From positions 1 through 8,540 of the forward strand of contig VHBM01000045.1 of assembly GCA_016871975.1 (NCBI GenBank): a stretch of DNA of 8,540 nucleotides, in the 5' to 3' direction. Positions 6,160-8,540 of this stretch are shown piece after piece. Origin of the DNA: Nitrososphaerota archaeon. Lineage in GTDB: Archaea > Thermoproteota > Nitrososphaeria > Nitrososphaerales > Nitrosopumilaceae. Under the pieces are notes generated by a model. The model was not told where the DNA came from. It did not search any database and saw only the letters and a list, made by a program, of their open reading frames with translations. The translations under genes and the position numbers were made by a program. How positions within the stretch are numbered: the stretch's first letter is position 1; each line of letters begins with the position of its first letter.

Positions 6160-6711
6160 ATGTCACTAGTAATAACAGGCAATCCAGGAGTTGGCAAACA
6201 TACAGTATCAAAACTTTTAGCAAAAAAACTCGATTATGAAATTTTAGATATCAATAAAATTGCATTAAAATCATTCAAGGTTAAGAAAAGCTCTGGCACT
6301 ATAGATGTAGATACTAAAAAACTCAAAAACACTATTAAAAAAATAATAACAAAAAAATCACTTGTTGTGGGCCATCTTGCACCGTATGTATTAACAAAGT
6401 CTCAAGTCAAAGCTGTAATAATATTAAGAAAAAATCCGTACAGTCTTATTTCAGTATATAAAGAAAGAAAATATACTCGTCAAAAAATGATAGAAAACTT
6501 GGATAGTGAAATTTTGGGTGTTATAGCTTATGATTCAATTAAAAAATTTGGCAAAAATAATGTGTATCAAATAGATACCACAAAAAAAACACTTGCAGAA
6601 ATAGTAAAAAAAATACAGTCAATTTTTGAAAATGATTTTAAACAAGATAAAGTTGATTGGCTAACTCTTGTTATGCGTAAAAACGATTTAAAAAAATTCT
6701 TTACATATTAA
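6160..6711 (+). CDS. fap7: AK6/Fap7-type adenylate kinase-like NTPase
   Basis: Homologues (Fap7 in yeast, hCINAP/AK6 in humans) are P-loop NMP kinases/ATPases that act on small-subunit ribosomal RNA maturation with ribosomal protein uS11. Residues 3-21 (LVITGNPGVGKHT and on) form the P-loop strand and helix; DINKIA at 30-35 is in the NMP-binding region; VVGHLAPYVL at 69-78 is the second core segment; VIILRKNP at 86-93 is the following strand; and RKYTRQKMIENLDSEI at 103-118 matches the lid/lever motif (family form R-x-Y-x2-x-K-x3-N-x2-E). Length (183) is usual. The P-loop reads G-x4-GK-H-T: the usual Ser/Thr after Lys13 is His14, followed by Thr15. The protein is very lysine-rich (34 of 183). 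Its stop is 12 bases before tgtA, so the two are probably co-transcribed. Confidence 0.88.
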   Translation: MSLVITGNPGVGKHTVSKLLAKKLDYEILDINKIALKSFKVKKSSGTIDVDTKKLKNTIKKIITKKSLVVGHLAPYVLTKSQVKAVIILRKNPYSLISVYKERKYTRQKMIENLDSEILGVIAYDSIKKFGKNNVYQIDTTKKTLAEIVKKIQSIFENDFKQDKVDWLTLVMRKNDLKKFFTY

Positions 6712-6716
6712 AGGTG
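6712..6716 (+). promoter_or_regulatory. Shine-Dalgarno site deciding the TTG start of tgtA
   Basis: AGGTG follows the AK6 stop codon directly and leaves seven bases before TTG at 6724. This spacing supports the unusual start codon and translation as the second cistron. Confidence 0.6.
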
Positions 6717-6723
6717 CATTATT

Positions 6724-8232
6724 TTGTTTGAGATTCTAAAAAGTGATCTTGCAGGACGAATTGGTATATTACATACAAATCATGGCAAAATTGAAACGCC
6801 TGCTTACGTTCCCGTAGTACATCCTGTAAGGCAGTCAATAGCTACATCTAAGATACGTGAAATTGGTTTTGATCTTGTAATTACTAATGCCTTTATTGCC
6901 AAAAACTATTATGGAGAGGAAGCAACAAAGCGCGGAATTCACGACATTATAAAATTTAATGGTGCAGTAATGACAGATTCAGGTGGATACCAAGTATTAG
7001 AGTATGGAGATGTTGATGCGTCTCCATTTGATATTGCCGATTTTGAAACAAAAATTGGTTCTGATATTGCAATTCCTTTGGACAAGCCAACAGGATTTGG
7101 TCTACAAAAAAAGAAAGCAAGATCTTTTGTTGAACAAACATTAAAGGCAGCAAAAAAAACAATCGAACAAAAAAGTAATAATGGTCAAATCTGGGTTGGA
7201 CCAATTCAAGGTAGTGAACATTTCGAGCTTGTAAAAAAATCGACGGCTGCACTTGTTGACTATGGATTTGAGATGCTAGCGCTTGGGAGTCCTGTAGAGT
7301 TTATGGAATCATACAATTACAGATTGCTTGCAGACATGATAATTACTGCAAAAAAAAGCATGCCATCTTCATTGCCATTGCACTTGTTTGGAGCAGGCCA
7401 TCCACTTACAATTCCACTTGCAATAGCATTAGGATGTGATACCTTTGATTCTGCATCCTACATACTATATGCAAGAGAGGGCAGATACATATCAGAAGAT
7501 AAGACCACAAACATATCCAAAATATCATACTTTTCTTGTACCTGTGAGGTTTGTTCAAAATTTACTCCAAAGGAGCTTATTTCTATGAAAAAGGAACAGC
7601 AAATAGACAAAATCGCACTTCACAATCTGTATGCCATAAAATCAGAGGTAGAAAGAGTCAAACAAGCCATTTTTGAGGGCAGGTTATGGGAATATATTAA
7701 TAAAAAAATTCGTGCACATCCAAGACTTTTTGAATGTGGCGAAGTTTTTACGAATAATTCTACATATTTTACCAAAACTACGCCTCGGTTTAAAACCAAG
7801 GCAGTGTTTTTCTTTACAAAAGAAGACCAGTACAGACCAGAGGTTATTTCTTATCATAATATGGTCCGCAAATTTAAAACAAAGAAAAAAACACTGGTAA
7901 TCACATCTGAGCCGACCATAAAGCCAGCCTATTTATCACATGAATATACCAAGCTAAAAAAGAAATTTGATCCCAGTTCTGTTCAGTTTTGTTATTACAA
8001 TCCATTTCTTGGAATAATTCCATTTGAGATTTCAGATATTTATCCTGCTTCACATTATGTATTGACAAGAACAGTGTTTAAACCAGAAGATTTTCCTCTT
8101 TTTGAAAAAACATGTTCAATGTTTTTTGCAAAAAACAAGTTCATGACAATTCATTGTAGCAAAAATGACAAGTTTATCCAATCTTTTGTAAAGTCACTAC
8201 CTAGTAGAATTAAAATTAAAAATCTTAATTGA
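6724..8232 (+). CDS. tgtA: archaeosine tRNA-guanine transglycosylase (TgtA), without PUA domain
   Basis: TgtA exchanges guanine 15 in the D loop of archaeal tRNAs for preQ0, the first step to archaeosine. The TIM-barrel catalytic domain spans about 1-335. D85 in TDSGGYQ is the general acid/base, WVGPIQGS is at 157-164, D242 in FDSASY is the nucleophile, and the zinc site is C272, C274, C277 and H300. The spacings from D242 to H300 equal those of the Pyrococcus enzyme (D249, C279, C281, C284, H307). Residues from about 365 to the end match the C1/C2 accessory region. The protein stops at 502, where full-length archaeal TgtA continues into a PUA domain of about 75 residues. Translation starts at TTG: the first in-frame Met is residue 83, too late for the conserved N-terminus. 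An SD lies seven bases upstream. Confidence 0.95.
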   Translation: MFEILKSDLAGRIGILHTNHGKIETPAYVPVVHPVRQSIATSKIREIGFDLVITNAFIAKNYYGEEATKRGIHDIIKFNGAVMTDSGGYQVLEYGDVDASPFDIADFETKIGSDIAIPLDKPTGFGLQKKKARSFVEQTLKAAKKTIEQKSNNGQIWVGPIQGSEHFELVKKSTAALVDYGFEMLALGSPVEFMESYNYRLLADMIITAKKSMPSSLPLHLFGAGHPLTIPLAIALGCDTFDSASYILYAREGRYISEDKTTNISKISYFSCTCEVCSKFTPKELISMKKEQQIDKIALHNLYAIKSEVERVKQAIFEGRLWEYINKKIRAHPRLFECGEVFTNNSTYFTKTTPRFKTKAVFFFTKEDQYRPEVISYHNMVRKFKTKKKTLVITSEPTIKPAYLSHEYTKLKKKFDPSSVQFCYYNPFLGIIPFEISDIYPASHYVLTRTVFKPEDFPLFEKTCSMFFAKNKFMTIHCSKNDKFIQSFVKSLPSRIKIKNLN

Positions 8233-8250
8233 AAAATAAGAAAAAATTCT
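8233..8250 (-). terminator. putative T-tract terminator of the ferredoxin gene
   Basis: Read on the minus strand, the 29-base gap after the ferredoxin stop contains a run of six T (8241-8246) and then TTATTTTTC. Archaeal polymerase terminates on such U-rich tracts without needing a hairpin. The 10-base palindrome AAACCGGTTT (8253-8262) lies just upstream but is too short to rely on as a stem. Confidence 0.4.
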
Positions 8251-8261
8251 AGAAACCGGTT

Positions 8262-8540
8262 TTACAGTCCGGCGTCTTCTGCCCAGCCTTTTACGAATAC
8301 TCCGTTCTTGTGAAGTGGTACTGGTTGACCAGCAGTGTAATTCATTGGTCTCATCCAAAAGATGGATTTTGTTGGGCAAACTCCAATGCATGCTCCGTCT
8401 GAGATGCATCTTTCAGGATAAAAGACAAATGCCTTACCTCTTTTCCAGCCTTCAACTGGTTTTACACGAAGTACGTCTGGGCCAAGAGAAGTACAGATTT
8501 CTACGCATAGTGCGCATCCTATACATCTCTGTTCATCTAC
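8262..8540 (-). CDS. dicluster (7Fe/8Fe) ferredoxin, N-terminus outside window
   Basis: The frame runs open from the window edge to TAA at 8264-8262, giving 92 residues (numbered here from the edge). The first motif is C6-x2-C9-x2-C12-x3-C16, a 4Fe-4S set in CIGCALCVEIC, with Thr instead of Pro after C16. The second is C45-x2-D48-x2-C51-x3-C55-Pro (CISDGACIGVCP). Asp stands where the second Cys would be, as in Sulfolobus and Pyrococcus ferredoxins where that cluster is 3Fe-4S or an Asp-ligated 4Fe-4S. A tail of about 35 residues (WMRPMNYT to the C-terminus) follows the second motif. The protein is an electron carrier or electron-transfer subunit, and its partner cannot be told from here. It converges with tgtA. 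A minus-strand 70-codon frame starting at 8409 in this region is a shadow in another frame. Confidence 0.9.
   Translation of the reverse strand, partial: VDEQRCIGCALCVEICTSLGPDVLRVKPVEGWKRGKAFVFYPERCISDGACIGVCPTKSIFWMRPMNYTAGQPVPLHKNGVFVKGWAEDAGL

Noticed and set aside
6956..7252. Minus-strand 98-codon frame within tgtA
   Set aside because: It is antisense to catalytic residues of TgtA and has composition typical of a shadow frame.
8253..8262. Palindrome AAACCGGTTT as an operator or terminator hairpin
   Set aside because: Ten bases without a loop, overlapping the ferredoxin stop codon. It is weak support for a protein site, and the adjacent T-tract explains termination better.
8197..8409. 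Minus-strand 70-codon frame beginning MHLRRSMHW
   Set aside because: It overlaps the ferredoxin in another frame and runs into the tgtA end. Its basic, low-information product matches no family, while the ferredoxin frame shows clear Cys motifs.
1..8540. Mobile element, integration site or CRISPR array
   Set aside because: No transposase, integrase, terminal inverted repeat, direct repeat of the tRNA end or spaced repeats was seen; all space is filled by housekeeping genes.

Overview
The window looks like a chromosomal segment of an AT-rich archaeon, most probably a Nitrosopumilus-like member of the Thaumarchaeota (Nitrososphaerota). The archaeal assignment rests on genes found in archaea/eukaryotes or archaea only: archaeosine tRNA-guanine transglycosylase, Taw1/TYW1, Kae1 and Bud32 of KEOPS, an AK6/Fap7-type kinase and a Ygr210-type TGS GTPase. 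It is also supported by TATA-like boxes about 26-32 bases before start codons with almost no 5' leader, and by a tRNA gene without encoded CCA. The thaumarchaeal placement is an inference from composition and overall protein character.

Layout: a complete tRNA-His gene (minus, 2-74); a 28-codon membrane microprotein (plus, 175-261); a CorA-type divalent-cation channel (plus, 353-1372); Taw1/TYW1 for wyosine synthesis (plus, 1413-2438). Taw1 converges with, and overlaps by 41 bases, a minus-strand pair of Bud32 kinase (2948-3568) and a RdgB/HAM1-type NTP pyrophosphatase (2398-2964). A small PH/GRAM-like protein (plus, 3608-3934) starts divergently from bud32 and ends 7 bases inside the 3' end of kae1 (minus, 3928-4899). 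Kae1 is one base downstream of a Ygr210-like GTPase (minus, 4901-6088). Divergent from the GTPase is a plus-strand pair: AK6/Fap7-type kinase (6160-6711) and TgtA (6724-8232). A dicluster ferredoxin (minus, 8262-8540) enters from the right edge with its N-terminus outside the window.

Functional theme: much of the window serves tRNA. There is a tRNA gene plus enzymes for position 37 of tRNA-Phe (Taw1), t6A37 of ANN-decoding tRNAs (Kae1, Bud32) and archaeosine at position 15 (TgtA). The Ygr210-like GTPase and AK6 are probably linked to ribosome or translation function. RdgB cleans the nucleotide pool. Five genes carry the tRNA-maturation theme although they lie in several separate transcription units on both strands.

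The window is densely coded: no gene-free gap exceeds about 100 bases and coding ends overlap at two convergent junctions. I see no mobile element, CRISPR array, long repeat or integration scar. No wholly new system stands out. The more interesting points are the unannotated leaderless microprotein, the opposite-strand PH-like gene splitting kae1 from bud32, an AK6 P-loop with His in the usual Ser/Thr place, a TgtA lacking the PUA domain and starting with TTG, a possible metal site in the GTPase, and a ferredoxin with an Asp-for-Cys substitution.
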